Part shown: positions 17,540 to 27,143 of the stretch, piece after piece | Position numbering within the stretch: position 1 is the first letter of the stretch | Layout of the letters: each line of letters begins with the position of its first letter | Origin: Clostridiales bacterium | GTDB taxonomy: Bacteria > Bacillota > Clostridia > Christensenellales > Aristaeellaceae | Direction: 5' to 3' | NCBI GenBank assembly: GCA_015056015.1 | Contig: SVHD01000007.1 | Coordinates: 1-64,000, forward strand | DNA length: 64,000 nt | Notes under the pieces: generated by a model | Databases searched by the model: none | The model's input: only the letters and a program-made list of their open reading frames with translations | Told to the model about the DNA's origin: nothing | Program-made: the position numbers and the translations under genes

Positions 17540-18727
17540 ATGGAAAATAAATTCGGCATGTTTATCCATTGGGGCTTCTATTCCCTGCTTGGGGTGCAGG
17601 AGCAGGTTCTGGCCCGGAATGATATGAAAAATGAAGAATACGAACAATACATGCATCAGTTTAATCCCGTGGATTATGATCCCGAGGAATGGGTGCTTCT
17701 GGCGAAAAAAGCGGGCATGAAATATATCTGCTTCACTGCCAAGCATCATGACGGCTTTTGCATGTGGGATACGAAATATACCCCTTACAATATCATGAAT
17801 ACGCCCTATAAAAAGGATGTGCTCCGGATGCTGGCCGACGCCTGCGAAAAGCATGGCATGCTGCTTTCCCTGTATTATTCCAATCCCGACTGGCATCATG
17901 AAAACGCCTATAATTCCCTGTCCACCCACCAGTGGAAAAGCCGCTGTCCCGAAAAGGCGGATTCCGTAAAATACCGGGAATTTGTGAAAAATCAGATCAC
18001 GGAATTGCTCACCGGCTACGGAAAAATCTATACCCTCTTCTGGGATATTCCGCCTCGTTATGAGGACAAGAGCCTGAATGAGCTGGCCCGGAAGCTGATG
18101 CCCGGTATTCTGATCAATAACCGCGGCTATGATCAGGGGGATTTTGCCACGCCGGAAAGAAATGTGCCCGACGGCAGCCGTTTCCCCGCCATGACGGAGG
18201 CCTGCGAATCGGTGGGCGAGCAGAGCTGGGGCTATCGCAGCAACGAGGATTATTTTTCCGCCCGGTTCCTGATGAAATCCATCGATAAAATCATGGCCAT
18301 GGGCGGCAGCTATCTGCTCAATATCGGCCCCATGCCAAGCGGAAAACTGCCCGAGGAAGGCGTTCGGCTGATCGAAAAAATCGGCGATTGGTATCAGCGG
18401 ATGGAAGGCAATCTGGAAAATCATGAGGCCGATCCTTTCCCCTATCGCATTGCCGGGGCCGACGCCTTCATCGCCAGCCGGAAGAATAACAAAACTTATC
18501 TGCATTTCTACCAGGGCATTTCCTCCTCCGCCATCAATTTCTTTTCCATTCCCGGCGCGCCAAGGGCCGTGCGGCTGCTCAATGATGGGCGTGCCCTTCC
18601 CGTCCGATTTGAAAAGCTGCCCGCCTATTTTGATATGGGCGTGGCCCGCGGTCCTTTCTACAGCATCACCCATATTCCGGCGGACGAATTTCCCCTGGAA
18701 CCCATGGTCATTGAAATCACCTGGTAA
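17540..18727 (+). CDS. Alpha-L-fucosidase, GH29, apparently cytoplasmic
   Basis: 395 aa. It begins directly in the barrel with KFGMFIHWGFYS, continues with AKKAGMKYICFTAKHHDGFCMWD, strand LFWDIPP containing the expected nucleophile Asp, and SYLLNIGPMPSGKLP, all hallmarks of GH29. There is no signal peptide, so it would act on imported fucosylated saccharides. It lies at the edge of the carbohydrate island, converging on the Gfo/Idh gene at 18783. Start at 17540 has RBS AAAGGTG; the upstream extension would be encoded in the terminator hairpin. Confidence 0.9.
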   Translation: MENKFGMFIHWGFYSLLGVQEQVLARNDMKNEEYEQYMHQFNPVDYDPEEWVLLAKKAGMKYICFTAKHHDGFCMWDTKYTPYNIMNTPYKKDVLRMLADACEKHGMLLSLYYSNPDWHHENAYNSLSTHQWKSRCPEKADSVKYREFVKNQITELLTGYGKIYTLFWDIPPRYEDKSLNELARKLMPGILINNRGYDQGDFATPERNVPDGSRFPAMTEACESVGEQSWGYRSNEDYFSARFLMKSIDKIMAMGGSYLLNIGPMPSGKLPEEGVRLIEKIGDWYQRMEGNLENHEADPFPYRIAGADAFIASRKNNKTYLHFYQGISSSAINFFSIPGAPRAVRLLNDGRALPVRFEKLPAYFDMGVARGPFYSITHIPADEFPLEPMVIEITW

Positions 18728-18739
18728 TCATACAAAAAC

Positions 18740-18772
18740 AAAGAGCAGCGAATTGCTTCGCTGCTCTTTATG
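18740..18772. terminator. Bidirectional terminator
   Basis: AAAGAGCAGCGAA-TTGC-TTCGCTGCTCTTT, a perfect 13-bp stem that gives U-rich ends in both directions. It separates the fucosidase from the convergent oxidoreductase. Confidence 0.9.
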
Positions 18773-18782
18773 TTTTCCGTTA

Positions 18783-20024
18783 TCATGCTTCGGTCTTGGT
18801 GTCAATCCGTTCCCAATCGGCAGGAGAATCCCCCAGATCAGGCACATCCATCAGCACGCCGCCCTGATAGGCAGATTCCACGGCCACAATACCGGGAATG
18901 GTATAGCGGGCCGCCGTCCAGGCATCCACCACAGGCAGCTTATTCTCATAAGCAGCCCGGCAGAAATCATCAATCAACAGCTTATGGGTGGCCATATGGC
19001 CGTTGGGCAGATCCTTAAAGGATTCAGGCAGATGATCAGTATACTGAATGGGTGCAGTGCTGGACCAGCTCCACGCCGCATTGGCCACCTGTTCCTTGAA
19101 ATCCGGATCATTCTTGTGCTCGGTCATTTCCCGAGGATTCACCAGATCGCTCACATCCGTCAGCTTCGCCTTTTCCTTGCCGGGGGCTTCCACGAAAAGA
19201 TGCTGGGCATTGGAATATTCATAGCCGGCTTTGGTGCCGTAAACAGCAGAAATATAGCTGGAAGGCTTGAAAACGCCAATCCTGCGGGCTTCGGTTACCC
19301 GGGCCGTGCCGCCGTTGCTCAGCTGGCACAGGGCATACATATTGGAATAGGGATTATTCCAGTCATTCTTGCCTTCGCCATAAATATTGTCGTCTTCGGT
19401 ATCCCGGTATCCCATGCAGGAAAGCTTCACCACATGGGCGTCCACGGAGGAAAGAATCATGCCGAAGGAATGGGTGGGATACAGGAAGGGGGGCAGCCCT
19501 GCCGCAGCCTGCCGCCAGCGATAGCCCTCGGTTTCCACCAGGAAATCAAATTCCGCGATATCATGATAATACTGGGAAGCGCCGTAAACGAATTTTCCGA
19601 ATCTGCCTTCCTTGTACATTTTCCGGCAGAAGCAGGCGCAGGGATAGTAATAGCAGGTTTCGCCCATCATATAGGTAAGATGCTTTTCTTTTACCAATTC
19701 CACAATACGCTTGCATTCCTCAATGGTGCTGGCCATGGGCACCGCGCAGTAGACATGCTTGCCCGCTTCCAGGGCCTTGATAACGATAGGGCCATGCAGA
19801 TGGCGCTGGACAAATACGGCGATGCAATTCACATCGCTCTTGAGCATTTCTTCGTAAGTGGATACCACATCCACCCCGAATTTCTCATGGTATTCCTGCG
19901 CCCGGGCGGGCATCAGATCCGTCACGCATACATATTCCACATGGGGATGATTCTGAAACAGGGGAACGAAATTCTTTGCAAAACTGCCGCAGCCAACAAT
20001 GCCAACCCGTAATTTTTCTGCCAT
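18783..20024 (-). CDS. Gfo/Idh/MocA-family oxidoreductase, paralog 1
   Basis: 413 aa. N-terminal Rossmann motif GIVGCGSFAKNF; a C-terminal alpha/beta domain follows. The signature EKP of the family, whose Lys is catalytic, is replaced by AVPM (GKHVYCAVPMA). MMGETCYYYPCACFCRK and YPTHSFGMI are shared with paralogs at 31427 and 32857. These enzymes usually oxidise or reduce sugars or sugar acids with NAD(P). Divergent from an AraC regulator gene. Start at 20024 (MAEKLRVG) follows GGGAG; longer readings lack homology. Confidence 0.88.
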   Translation of the reverse strand: MAEKLRVGIVGCGSFAKNFVPLFQNHPHVEYVCVTDLMPARAQEYHEKFGVDVVSTYEEMLKSDVNCIAVFVQRHLHGPIVIKALEAGKHVYCAVPMASTIEECKRIVELVKEKHLTYMMGETCYYYPCACFCRKMYKEGRFGKFVYGASQYYHDIAEFDFLVETEGYRWRQAAAGLPPFLYPTHSFGMILSSVDAHVVKLSCMGYRDTEDDNIYGEGKNDWNNPYSNMYALCQLSNGGTARVTEARRIGVFKPSSYISAVYGTKAGYEYSNAQHLFVEAPGKEKAKLTDVSDLVNPREMTEHKNDPDFKEQVANAAWSWSSTAPIQYTDHLPESFKDLPNGHMATHKLLIDDFCRAAYENKLPVVDAWTAARYTIPGIVAVESAYQGGVLMDVPDLGDSPADWERIDTKTEA

Positions 20025-20066
20025 TTTCTCTTTCTCCCTTTCATTCGTTAATTTTTTGTTCAGGTG

Positions 20067-20116
20067 TTGACAAATTTCTTGTCCTTGTGTATAGTATACC
20101 CGATAATACGTACAAA
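20067..20116. promoter_or_regulatory. Overlapping divergent promoters, AraC1 / oxidoreductase 1
   Basis: Plus strand: TTGACA (20067-20072), 17 bp, TATAGT (20090-20095) towards the AraC gene. Minus strand: TTTGTA (20111-20116), 17 bp, TATACA (20088-20093) towards the oxidoreductase. The two -10 boxes share bases inside GTATAGTATAC, so the promoters should exclude one another. The plus promoter is the stronger match. Confidence 0.65.
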
Positions 20117-20179
20117 CAAAAGATACACATGTTGCTTTTCTATTGCATGTATGTTGCAAGATTTGGGTGGTGATCCGTT

Positions 20180-21025
20180 TTGTATCAATTACAGTTCTAT
20201 CCCATGCCCTCCTCTCCTTTCCAGGGAATTGAACTTCGGGATTGCGGCTGGCAGCGCTGCATCGGCCCTTACGAAACCAAGCCGGGCATCCGCGCCTATT
20301 TTTCCCTGCATTTTGTGCTTTCGGGGAAAGGCCATTTCTGCACGCAGAATCAGGAATGGACGCTGTCTGCCGGGGAAGGCTTTCTCATCCGTCCCTTTGA
20401 GATTATTTCCTATCAGGCGGATCCGGATGATCCCTGGGAGTACGCATTTGTATCCTTCCGCGGCAGTGATTCGGAAGCGCTTCTCAAGGCGGCAGGCCTG
20501 GATGGAAAAAACGTATTTCGTGCATCCGATAAGGAAGGCGCCCAGCAGGCGCTGGAACGAATGCTGGAATTGGCCCGTGCCGATCGCTCCCCCCTGGCGC
20601 TGTATAGCGCCATGATGGATTTTGCCGCCTGCATCCCGGCGCCCGTTACCGATAATGCCCCCAGAGTAGGCGGCGAATACTATCATGCCGCCCAGGCTTA
20701 TATTCAAAGAAGCTACGCCTTTCCCATTTCGGTAGAAGAAATTGCCCAGCATATCGGGGTGGATCGCACCTATCTTTTCCGCCTTTTCAAGCGTTTTGCC
20801 AATCTTTCTCCCCAAGCCTATTTGCGAAAATACCGCGTTCACAAAGCAAAACGGCTGCTGCTGGAAAGCAATCTGACCCTGGATCAGATTGCCTCTTCCA
20901 CAGGTTTAAACAGCGCCGCCCATTTATCCAAGGCATTCCGGGATATTTACGGCTATGCCCCCGGTGTGCTTCGCCATAATTCCCCGGAAGAAGATGAAAC
21001 CGAGCCGCAGAATGAGCAAACCTGA
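20180..21025 (+). CDS. AraC-family transcription regulator 1
   Basis: 281 aa. An N-terminal cupin-like sensor domain (about 30-100, with SLHFVLSGKGHF and SAGEGFLIRP) is followed by a C-terminal double helix-turn-helix domain (about 175-270: ISVEEIAQHIGVDRTYLFRLFKRF and LTLDQIASSTGLNSAAHLSKAFRD). The sensor should bind a sugar. It starts with TTG, preceded by GGGTGGTGA. By position it should control the divergent oxidoreductase and the operon beginning at 21348. Confidence 0.88.
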   Translation: MYQLQFYPMPSSPFQGIELRDCGWQRCIGPYETKPGIRAYFSLHFVLSGKGHFCTQNQEWTLSAGEGFLIRPFEIISYQADPDDPWEYAFVSFRGSDSEALLKAAGLDGKNVFRASDKEGAQQALERMLELARADRSPLALYSAMMDFAACIPAPVTDNAPRVGGEYYHAAQAYIQRSYAFPISVEEIAQHIGVDRTYLFRLFKRFANLSPQAYLRKYRVHKAKRLLLESNLTLDQIASSTGLNSAAHLSKAFRDIYGYAPGVLRHNSPEEDETEPQNEQT

Positions 21026-21122
21026 GCAAATGATCTTTTTATCTTCATAACAAAAACGGCTTTCCCCAAATCCATCCATACGCTTATCTGTTCATCGATA
21101 GCACAAATGGAAATCTCTTTTT

Positions 21123-21147
21123 GCAGCCATTCATGGCTGCTTTTTTT
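21123..21147 (+). terminator. Terminator of AraC1
   Basis: GCAGCCAT-TC-ATGGCTGC followed by seven T, separating the regulator from the catabolic operon. Confidence 0.92.
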
Positions 21148-21207
21148 ATATTTCTCCCGTTTGATTCGGCATATTGGTTTTGTTATATCATTTATTTGTT
21201 TTATTGA

Positions 21208-21237
21208 TTGATTCGTTATAGCCCGTTTTTATATAAT
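21208..21237 (+). promoter_or_regulatory. Promoter of the eight-gene catabolic operon
   Basis: TTGATT (21208-21213), 18 bp, TATAAT (21232-21237). A leader of about 105 nt follows before the first start codon; no clear switch structure was seen in it. Confidence 0.65.
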
Positions 21238-21347
21238 GAAATTGTCATGGATGAAAAATATTCCGAGAGAATACTGATTTTGTTTCCTTTTAGCGGAGAA
21301 ATAATTCCCACAGCTTTCCCATCAAAAATGCAAAGGAGAAATGAATC

Positions 21348-23057
21348 ATGTTTTTTGCTGAAATCATGCTGCAAAACGGCGAAAGCCATCGAATGGAAGT
21401 GCTGACCCGGAAAACCCAGACCGGCCTGATTGCCACCCTACCCGCCGAAGCGCTGCCCGGAAATATTCAGGAAATTGCTTTTCTGCCTGAATATTTTACT
21501 GCCCAAACGGGGGACGAGGGTTATTTCGTCTTCCCCGGCGAATCTGTTGCCGGCACCCGGCTTACCCATTTCACCCCGCGTGAAGATGATGAATTTGCCT
21601 GCCCGTATGCGCATATGGCCTGCCTGGGCATGCTGAAAAACGGACGCGCCATCCTTGGTATTGTCACCGGCATGCAGCATTATTTCGCCTTGAGAACAGG
21701 CGTGAAGGCCGGAAAATATTATTTGTATCCCGTCTTTCCCATGAATGGCGAAGCAGTGTATGAAGATATTGTGATCGAATATCATGATATCGAAAACGGA
21801 ACGTATGCCGATATGGCACGGATTTACCGGGAATATCAATTGACCCGGGGCGGCTGCACGCCGCTTGCGGAAAGGGTAAAGATCAATCCCAAGCTTCAGG
21901 CAGCAGCCGACGCCCCTGAAATCCGCATTCGTCAGGGCTGGAAGCCCGTCCCCGCCGAAATCGAATATCAGACCCCGGAAAACGAACCGCCCATGCATGT
22001 AGCCTGCACCTTTGACCGGGCGGGGGACATCATCGACGCCATGCAGAAGGCCGGGCTCAAGGGCGGCGAAATTTGCCTGGTGGGCTGGAATATCGGTGGT
22101 CATGACGGCCGTTTCCCCCAGATTTTCCCGGCGGATGAACGTCTGGGCGGCCAGGAAGGGCTGGATCGGCTGATCAAAAAGGCCCATGACGCCGGCGTTA
22201 ATATCGTCTGCCATACCAGCAGCACCGCCGCCTACAAAATCGCCGATTGCTGGGATGAGGAATATCTGGTGAAATTGCAGGATGGCTCTCTGCTTAAGCG
22301 TCCTTACTGCTGGGGCGGCGGCCGTCCCCATAAAATCTGTCCCCAAAGGCAGTATGAACGCTTTGATACCTCCGATCTTCCCGCCCTGCAGAAAATGGGC
22401 TTTACCGGCATTCACTATATCGATGTGATGACCATCCTGCCCCTGGTCAGCTGCTTTGATGAAAATCACTCCGTCAATCATAAGGATACCGCCGCCTGGT
22501 ATCGCAAAACCATGGATCTTTGCCGGGAGACGGTGGGCGGCTTTGCTTCCGAGGGCGCTTACGATTTTGCCGCCTCTTCCCTGGATTATTGCATGTATAC
22601 CAATTTCCATGTGCTGGATCAGAACTGGCCCAAAATGTTTGATGAGGCCATTCCCTTCTGGCAATTGGTATATCACGGCATCATCCTCTATAATCCCTGC
22701 ACCGATACCCTGAATTATGCCGTCAAGCCCGCCGCCAACCGGCTGAAATTCTTTGAATACGGCGGTCGTCCCCTGATCGTGTATTACGCCAATTTTGCCA
22801 AGGGCAAAAATTGGATGGGCAAAGAGGATTTCCTCTGCGATGATCAGGCACAATTAGATGACAGCATCGAAAACCTCAAAAAAATGTATGCCGATTATGA
22901 TGCGCTGGCAGACGTGCGTTACGCCTTTATGGATAACCATGAAAAAATTGCCCAGGGCGTATATGAAACCACCTATTCCAACGGCGTCAGAATCCGGGTG
23001 GACTACAACACGGAAAAGGCCGAAATCATTCGGAATGGCAAAGCCGAAGCGCTGTGA
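21348..23057 (+). CDS. TIM-barrel glycoside-hydrolase-like protein (DUF5696/DUF6259-like)
   Basis: 569 aa, no signal peptide. A beta-rich N-terminal region (about 1-200) precedes a barrel with GGEICLVGWNIGGHDGRFPQ (about 240-260), GVNIVCHTSS and GFTGIHYIDVM; the last would place an acidic residue at the end of a strand, as in retaining glycosidases. The architecture resembles DUF5696/DUF6259 families, which are related to GH36/GH101 clans; I am not sure which. A related but different protein is encoded at 53896. It is the first gene of the operon and probably releases the substrate that the following genes catabolise (inference). Confidence 0.7.
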   Translation: MFFAEIMLQNGESHRMEVLTRKTQTGLIATLPAEALPGNIQEIAFLPEYFTAQTGDEGYFVFPGESVAGTRLTHFTPREDDEFACPYAHMACLGMLKNGRAILGIVTGMQHYFALRTGVKAGKYYLYPVFPMNGEAVYEDIVIEYHDIENGTYADMARIYREYQLTRGGCTPLAERVKINPKLQAAADAPEIRIRQGWKPVPAEIEYQTPENEPPMHVACTFDRAGDIIDAMQKAGLKGGEICLVGWNIGGHDGRFPQIFPADERLGGQEGLDRLIKKAHDAGVNIVCHTSSTAAYKIADCWDEEYLVKLQDGSLLKRPYCWGGGRPHKICPQRQYERFDTSDLPALQKMGFTGIHYIDVMTILPLVSCFDENHSVNHKDTAAWYRKTMDLCRETVGGFASEGAYDFAASSLDYCMYTNFHVLDQNWPKMFDEAIPFWQLVYHGIILYNPCTDTLNYAVKPAANRLKFFEYGGRPLIVYYANFAKGKNWMGKEDFLCDDQAQLDDSIENLKKMYADYDALADVRYAFMDNHEKIAQGVYETTYSNGVRIRVDYNTEKAEIIRNGKAEAL

Positions 23058-23077
23058 TCGCAGAAAGGATGAAAACC

Positions 23078-23992
23078 ATGCCTGAATTGATCAAAAAAAT
23101 TGACCTGCATGTGCACGTAGTTCCGGAAAAGGATTTGCCCAAGCCCAGCGGGGATAATTATCCCACTCCGGAAGAATTGCGCCCCATGTATGACCGGATG
23201 AACATCGAAGGCGGCATCCTTTTGCCCCAGGGCTCCGCTCCGGAGGGCACCTGCGATCGGCTCTCCCAGCGGGAAGCATATAATATGGTAAAAAGCCATC
23301 CTCATGTATTCGTCGGCTGGTTCTGCAATGTGGATCCCCGCCAGGGCAAAAACAGCGGGGAAACGGATTTCGGCTATTATCTGCGCTACTATAAGGAAAA
23401 GGGCGCCTGCGGCATTGGCGAAATGACCGCGCCCCTGCCCATCGACGATCCCCGGATGCAGGCCCTTTTTAAGGCAGCAGAAGCATATCAGATGCCCGTG
23501 CTGATGCATTTTGGCGCGCCGGGCAGCGATTACGGCATCCGGGATGAATTGCATTTCCCGCAGCTGGAAAAAGCATTGCAAAAATATCCGAATCTGATTT
23601 TTATCGGCCATTCCGCCATCTTCTGGGCGGAATTGGGCGGCGACTGTACCTATGCCGCTTGGGCAAAAAATCCCACCGGAAAAGTTGTTCCCGGCGGCGC
23701 AGTGCCCCGGCTTATGGAAAAGTATCCCAATCTCCATTGCGAGTTTTCTTCCCTGGCCGGCGCCAACGGCCTGCTTCGGGATCCGGAATTTACCTGGGCC
23801 TTTCTGGAAAAATATGCCGACCGGATTTACTACGGCACCGATTTCCACGATCCCCGGAATCTGGAAACCTATGACGCTTACAAGAAAATCGCCGATTTTC
23901 TGGAGGAAGGCCGCCTGAGCGGAAAGCTTTCTGAAGAGAATTATCGGAAGATCTGCCGTGAAAACGCCCTGAAGCTGCTGGGGAGGAAATAA
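23078..23992 (+). CDS. Amidohydrolase_2 family metal-dependent hydrolase
   Basis: 304 aa. Metal site DLHVHVVPE near the N-terminus (HxH, residues 9-11), MHFGAPG, FIGHSAIFW and YYGTDFHDP (Asp ligand). The fold is shared by lactonases and acid decarboxylases acting on sugar acids or aromatic acids. It starts 20 nt after the hydrolase gene and 1 nt separates it from the FAD gene, so co-translation is likely. I use the ATG at 23078 (RBS GAAAGG) rather than the GTG at 23054. Confidence 0.85.
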   Translation: MPELIKKIDLHVHVVPEKDLPKPSGDNYPTPEELRPMYDRMNIEGGILLPQGSAPEGTCDRLSQREAYNMVKSHPHVFVGWFCNVDPRQGKNSGETDFGYYLRYYKEKGACGIGEMTAPLPIDDPRMQALFKAAEAYQMPVLMHFGAPGSDYGIRDELHFPQLEKALQKYPNLIFIGHSAIFWAELGGDCTYAAWAKNPTGKVVPGGAVPRLMEKYPNLHCEFSSLAGANGLLRDPEFTWAFLEKYADRIYYGTDFHDPRNLETYDAYKKIADFLEEGRLSGKLSEENYRKICRENALKLLGRK

Positions 23993-23993
23993 T

Positions 23994-25559
23994 ATGCAAA
24001 AAGCAAGCACGGAAATCCTGGTCATCGGCGCAGGCATTGCCGGACTGGAAGCCGCCCTGGAATCCGTCCGCGCCGGAAGAAAAACCATGATCCTGACCAA
24101 GGGCGCCTGCGCTTCCCCAGCTGTGCTGGGCTTTAATGCCCCCGTGAGCGAAGAGGACAGCGTGGATCGCTTCTGCCAGGATACGAAGCAGGGCGGATGG
24201 AACCTGGGCAATTCTGAATTGATCGAAACCTTTGCCCGTGGCGCCAAAGCAGCCGTTCCCCACATGGAGGAATTAGGCCTTTCCTTTGAAAAGCAGGAAA
24301 ACGGGGAGTATCATCTGCTCAAGCCTCTGGGCTGCTCCGTTCCCAGGCTTATGCATCATCAGAATATCACCGGCAAGGCATCCATGGCCCTGCTGGAGAA
24401 AGCCCTGAATCAGGCCGACGTGGAAATCCGGCAAAACTGCATGGCCCTTTCCCTGCTGAAAAAGGAAGATCGGATTTGCGGCGCCCTCTGCCTGGATCTT
24501 GCCGCCATGGATCCTTTGCTCATTTCCTGCCAGGCGGTATGCCTTTGCACCGGCGGCGCCCATCTGATGGAAAAAAGCACCTATCCCCTCTGTCAGACGG
24601 CGGATGGCTTCCAGCTGGCCTATCAGGCCGGGGCGGCGCTGGTTGATATGGAATTTATCCAGCATGAGCCCTGCCGCGCGGTATGGCCCAGGCCCCTGGG
24701 AATTTCCACTACGCTCCTCAGCAAGGGCGGGCTGCTGAAAAATAATCAGGGCGAGCGCTTCGTTTTGAAAGAATATGAAACCGAGGGCGCCGCCCCCAAG
24801 GATCAATTGGCCCGGATCATTGCCCAGGAAATTCTGGCGGGCAAGGGCTCGGAGCACGGTGGGGTTTACCTGGATCTGACCGGTCTGCCCCCGGAAGAAA
24901 TTATCGAAAACCACAGCCTCTATTATCACCGCTTTATGGATGCAGGCATTGATCTGACCAAAGAAATTGTGGAGGTTGGCCCGGCGGCCCATTCCATCAT
25001 GGGCGGCGTGCAGATTCAGAAGGACGCCTCCACCTGCGTGCCCGGTCTTTTTGCAGCAGGCGAGGTCATTGGCGGCCTGCATGGCGCCAATCGCCTGGGC
25101 GGAAATGCCGGGGCGGAAACCTATGTATTCGGCCGCATTGCGGGGCAAAGCGCCGCCGCATTCGTGCAGGCGCATCCTGCCAATGAAAATGTGCCTGATG
25201 ATATGATCGCCGCTTTCCTTCCACGGGAAAATGGCAAAAAGGCCGAAAGCTTTCTTCCCTTTATCGATGAAATCCGTCATATTCTTGCCAAAGCCATGGG
25301 GCCCGTCCGCTGCGAAGCGCATCTGATCCAGGCCCTTAATCGCCTTGCGGAAATTGAAAATGCCTGTTTGCCCCTGGGCCATGACTGGAAAGCGCAGAAA
25401 GCGCGGCAGGAAGCGCTGAATCTTTGCCGCACCGGGCTCATTTGCTGCCGTGCTGCGCTTTCAAGAAAAGAATCCCGGGGTGTGCATTTCCGCAGCGATT
25501 ATCCCATGAAGGATGATGAAAACTTCGGTTTTGCCCAGGTCATTGCGCCCAATACATAA
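23994..25559 (+). CDS. FAD-dependent oxidoreductase of the fumarate reductase/NadB flavoprotein family
   Basis: 521 aa. Dinucleotide motif VIGAGIAGLEAA at residues 10-21; the active-site loop HSIMGGV; the FAD motif LFAAGEVIGGLHGANRLGGNA; and SRGVHFRSDYP near the C-terminus, which supplies the substrate-binding Arg in fumarate reductase and L-aspartate oxidase. It is cytoplasmic, with no Tat signal and no flavin-linked FMN domain. It probably oxidises or reduces a dicarboxylate-like or keto-acid intermediate of the operon. The start lies in the GGAGGAAATAATATG context that also holds the preceding stop. Confidence 0.85.
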   Translation: MQKASTEILVIGAGIAGLEAALESVRAGRKTMILTKGACASPAVLGFNAPVSEEDSVDRFCQDTKQGGWNLGNSELIETFARGAKAAVPHMEELGLSFEKQENGEYHLLKPLGCSVPRLMHHQNITGKASMALLEKALNQADVEIRQNCMALSLLKKEDRICGALCLDLAAMDPLLISCQAVCLCTGGAHLMEKSTYPLCQTADGFQLAYQAGAALVDMEFIQHEPCRAVWPRPLGISTTLLSKGGLLKNNQGERFVLKEYETEGAAPKDQLARIIAQEILAGKGSEHGGVYLDLTGLPPEEIIENHSLYYHRFMDAGIDLTKEIVEVGPAAHSIMGGVQIQKDASTCVPGLFAAGEVIGGLHGANRLGGNAGAETYVFGRIAGQSAAAFVQAHPANENVPDDMIAAFLPRENGKKAESFLPFIDEIRHILAKAMGPVRCEAHLIQALNRLAEIENACLPLGHDWKAQKARQEALNLCRTGLICCRAALSRKESRGVHFRSDYPMKDDENFGFAQVIAPNT

Positions 25560-25580
25560 TCAGGAAGAAGGGATTCAATC

Positions 25581-27143
25581 TTGGTCATTAAGAACTATAT
25601 CATGAAGGAATCCTATTATGATTCCGTGCTGCTGATGCGTTTGGCCGGTGAAGCCGGAAAGCTCCCCGGCGTCAGCAATATTTCCGTGGGTATGGGCACC
25701 CCGCTGAACAAGGATACCATTCAGGAATTGGGCCTGCTTTTGCCCGAAGGGGAAAAGGCCACCCCCAATGATCTGATCATCGCCCTGAGCGCAGAAACCG
25801 ATGAAACAGCAGAAAAGATCCGGGCTTCCTTCCTGCAAATGCTCAAGGACAATCAATCCCCCAAGGGCAAGCGCAGCTATCCTTCCCTGGACAGCATGAA
25901 AACCGCAGTCAGGGATCGCAACCTGGCAGTGATTTCCCTGGCCGGGCAATATGCCGCGGCGGAAGCGGAAAAGGCGCTGAAAATGGGCATGAATGTATTC
26001 ATGTTTTCTGATAATGTGCCCATTGAAGAAGAAGTAAAATTAAAGACTTACGCCCGGGAGCAGGGCCTGCTGATGATGGGCCCGGACTGCGGCCTTTCCT
26101 TCATCGGCGGGGTAGCCGTAGGGCTTTGCAGCAAGGTGCGCAGAGGGGGCGTGGGCTTGATCGGCGCCTGCGGCAGCGGCATGCAGGAAGTGATGAATAT
26201 CGTGCATCTCATGGGCGGCGGCGTCAGTCAGGCCATCGGCGTGGGCGGCCGGGATCTGCGAAAAGAGGTAGGCGGGCTGACCATGCTCACCGCCCTGGAT
26301 CTATTGGAAGCGGATGAGGAAACCAAGGTCATCGGCCTGATTTCCAAGCCCCCCGCCCCCGAAACCGCTGAAAAGATTTTTGATCGGGTGCGCCATTGCA
26401 AAAAGCCTGTGGTGGCCCAGTTCATTCACTGCGATCCCACCCTGGCCGCCCAAAGCGGCGCCCAGGTATCCAATTCTTTTGAGGAAACCGCCCTGCGCTG
26501 TCTGGCCATTCTGAAAGAAAAAGAATATATCCCCGAAGCAGAACAGGATCGGCTGAATCGCCTTTTTCCCCTGGCGAAGGAAGAAGCAGCCGGCATGGCA
26601 AAAGGCCAGAAATACCTGCGCGGGCTTTATTGCGGAGGATCCCTGGCGGAAGAAACAATTACCCTGGGTACCGGTCTGCTGGGAAGCATGTATGGCAATG
26701 TGGCCTTCCAGGAGGAATACATGCTTTCCGATCCCCATCAGAGCAAGGGCAATTGCCTGATTGACCTGGGCGCGGAGGAATTCACGCTGGGCAAGCCCCA
26801 TGTGGCCATCGATCCCTCTCCCCGGCTTTCCCGCTTTGTGCAGGAAGCAAGGGATCCCGAAACCGCCGTTATTCTGATGGATTTTTTGCTGGGCTATGCC
26901 CTGTGCGAGGATCCTGCCGGAATGATCGCGCCGCTGATCAAAGAAGAAAAGGCGCGCGCCCTTCAGGAGGGCAGAAAACTATCGGTGGTCGCCTCCTTCT
27001 GCGGTTCCGATCTGGATCCTCAAAACCGCATCGCCCAGGAAAAAATCCTCCGGGATGCGGGCGTCATCGTGATGGGCAATAACGGCGAGGCCTCCCGTCT
27101 GGCGGCGCTGATCGCCTCGGTTCAAGGAGGAAAAAACGAATGA
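25581..27143 (+). CDS. fdrA: FdrA-family protein (acyl-CoA synthetase-like; AllF-like)
   Basis: 520 aa. FdrA proteins resemble the alpha subunit of succinyl-CoA synthetase; here MMGPDCGLSFIGGVAVG and GVGLIGACGSGMQEVMNIVHLMGGGVSQAIGVGGRDL mark the CoA-ligase-like core (about 155-225). In E. coli FdrA, YlbE and YlbF (AllF, AllG, AllH) have recently been reported as an oxamate carbamoyltransferase in allantoin breakdown. Here FdrA and YlbE are present but no YlbF or carbamate kinase is seen. It starts with TTG after GAAGGG and overlaps the small gene downstream by 4 nt. Confidence 0.88.
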   Translation: MVIKNYIMKESYYDSVLLMRLAGEAGKLPGVSNISVGMGTPLNKDTIQELGLLLPEGEKATPNDLIIALSAETDETAEKIRASFLQMLKDNQSPKGKRSYPSLDSMKTAVRDRNLAVISLAGQYAAAEAEKALKMGMNVFMFSDNVPIEEEVKLKTYAREQGLLMMGPDCGLSFIGGVAVGLCSKVRRGGVGLIGACGSGMQEVMNIVHLMGGGVSQAIGVGGRDLRKEVGGLTMLTALDLLEADEETKVIGLISKPPAPETAEKIFDRVRHCKKPVVAQFIHCDPTLAAQSGAQVSNSFEETALRCLAILKEKEYIPEAEQDRLNRLFPLAKEEAAGMAKGQKYLRGLYCGGSLAEETITLGTGLLGSMYGNVAFQEEYMLSDPHQSKGNCLIDLGAEEFTLGKPHVAIDPSPRLSRFVQEARDPETAVILMDFLLGYALCEDPAGMIAPLIKEEKARALQEGRKLSVVASFCGSDLDPQNRIAQEKILRDAGVIVMGNNGEASRLAALIASVQGGKNE

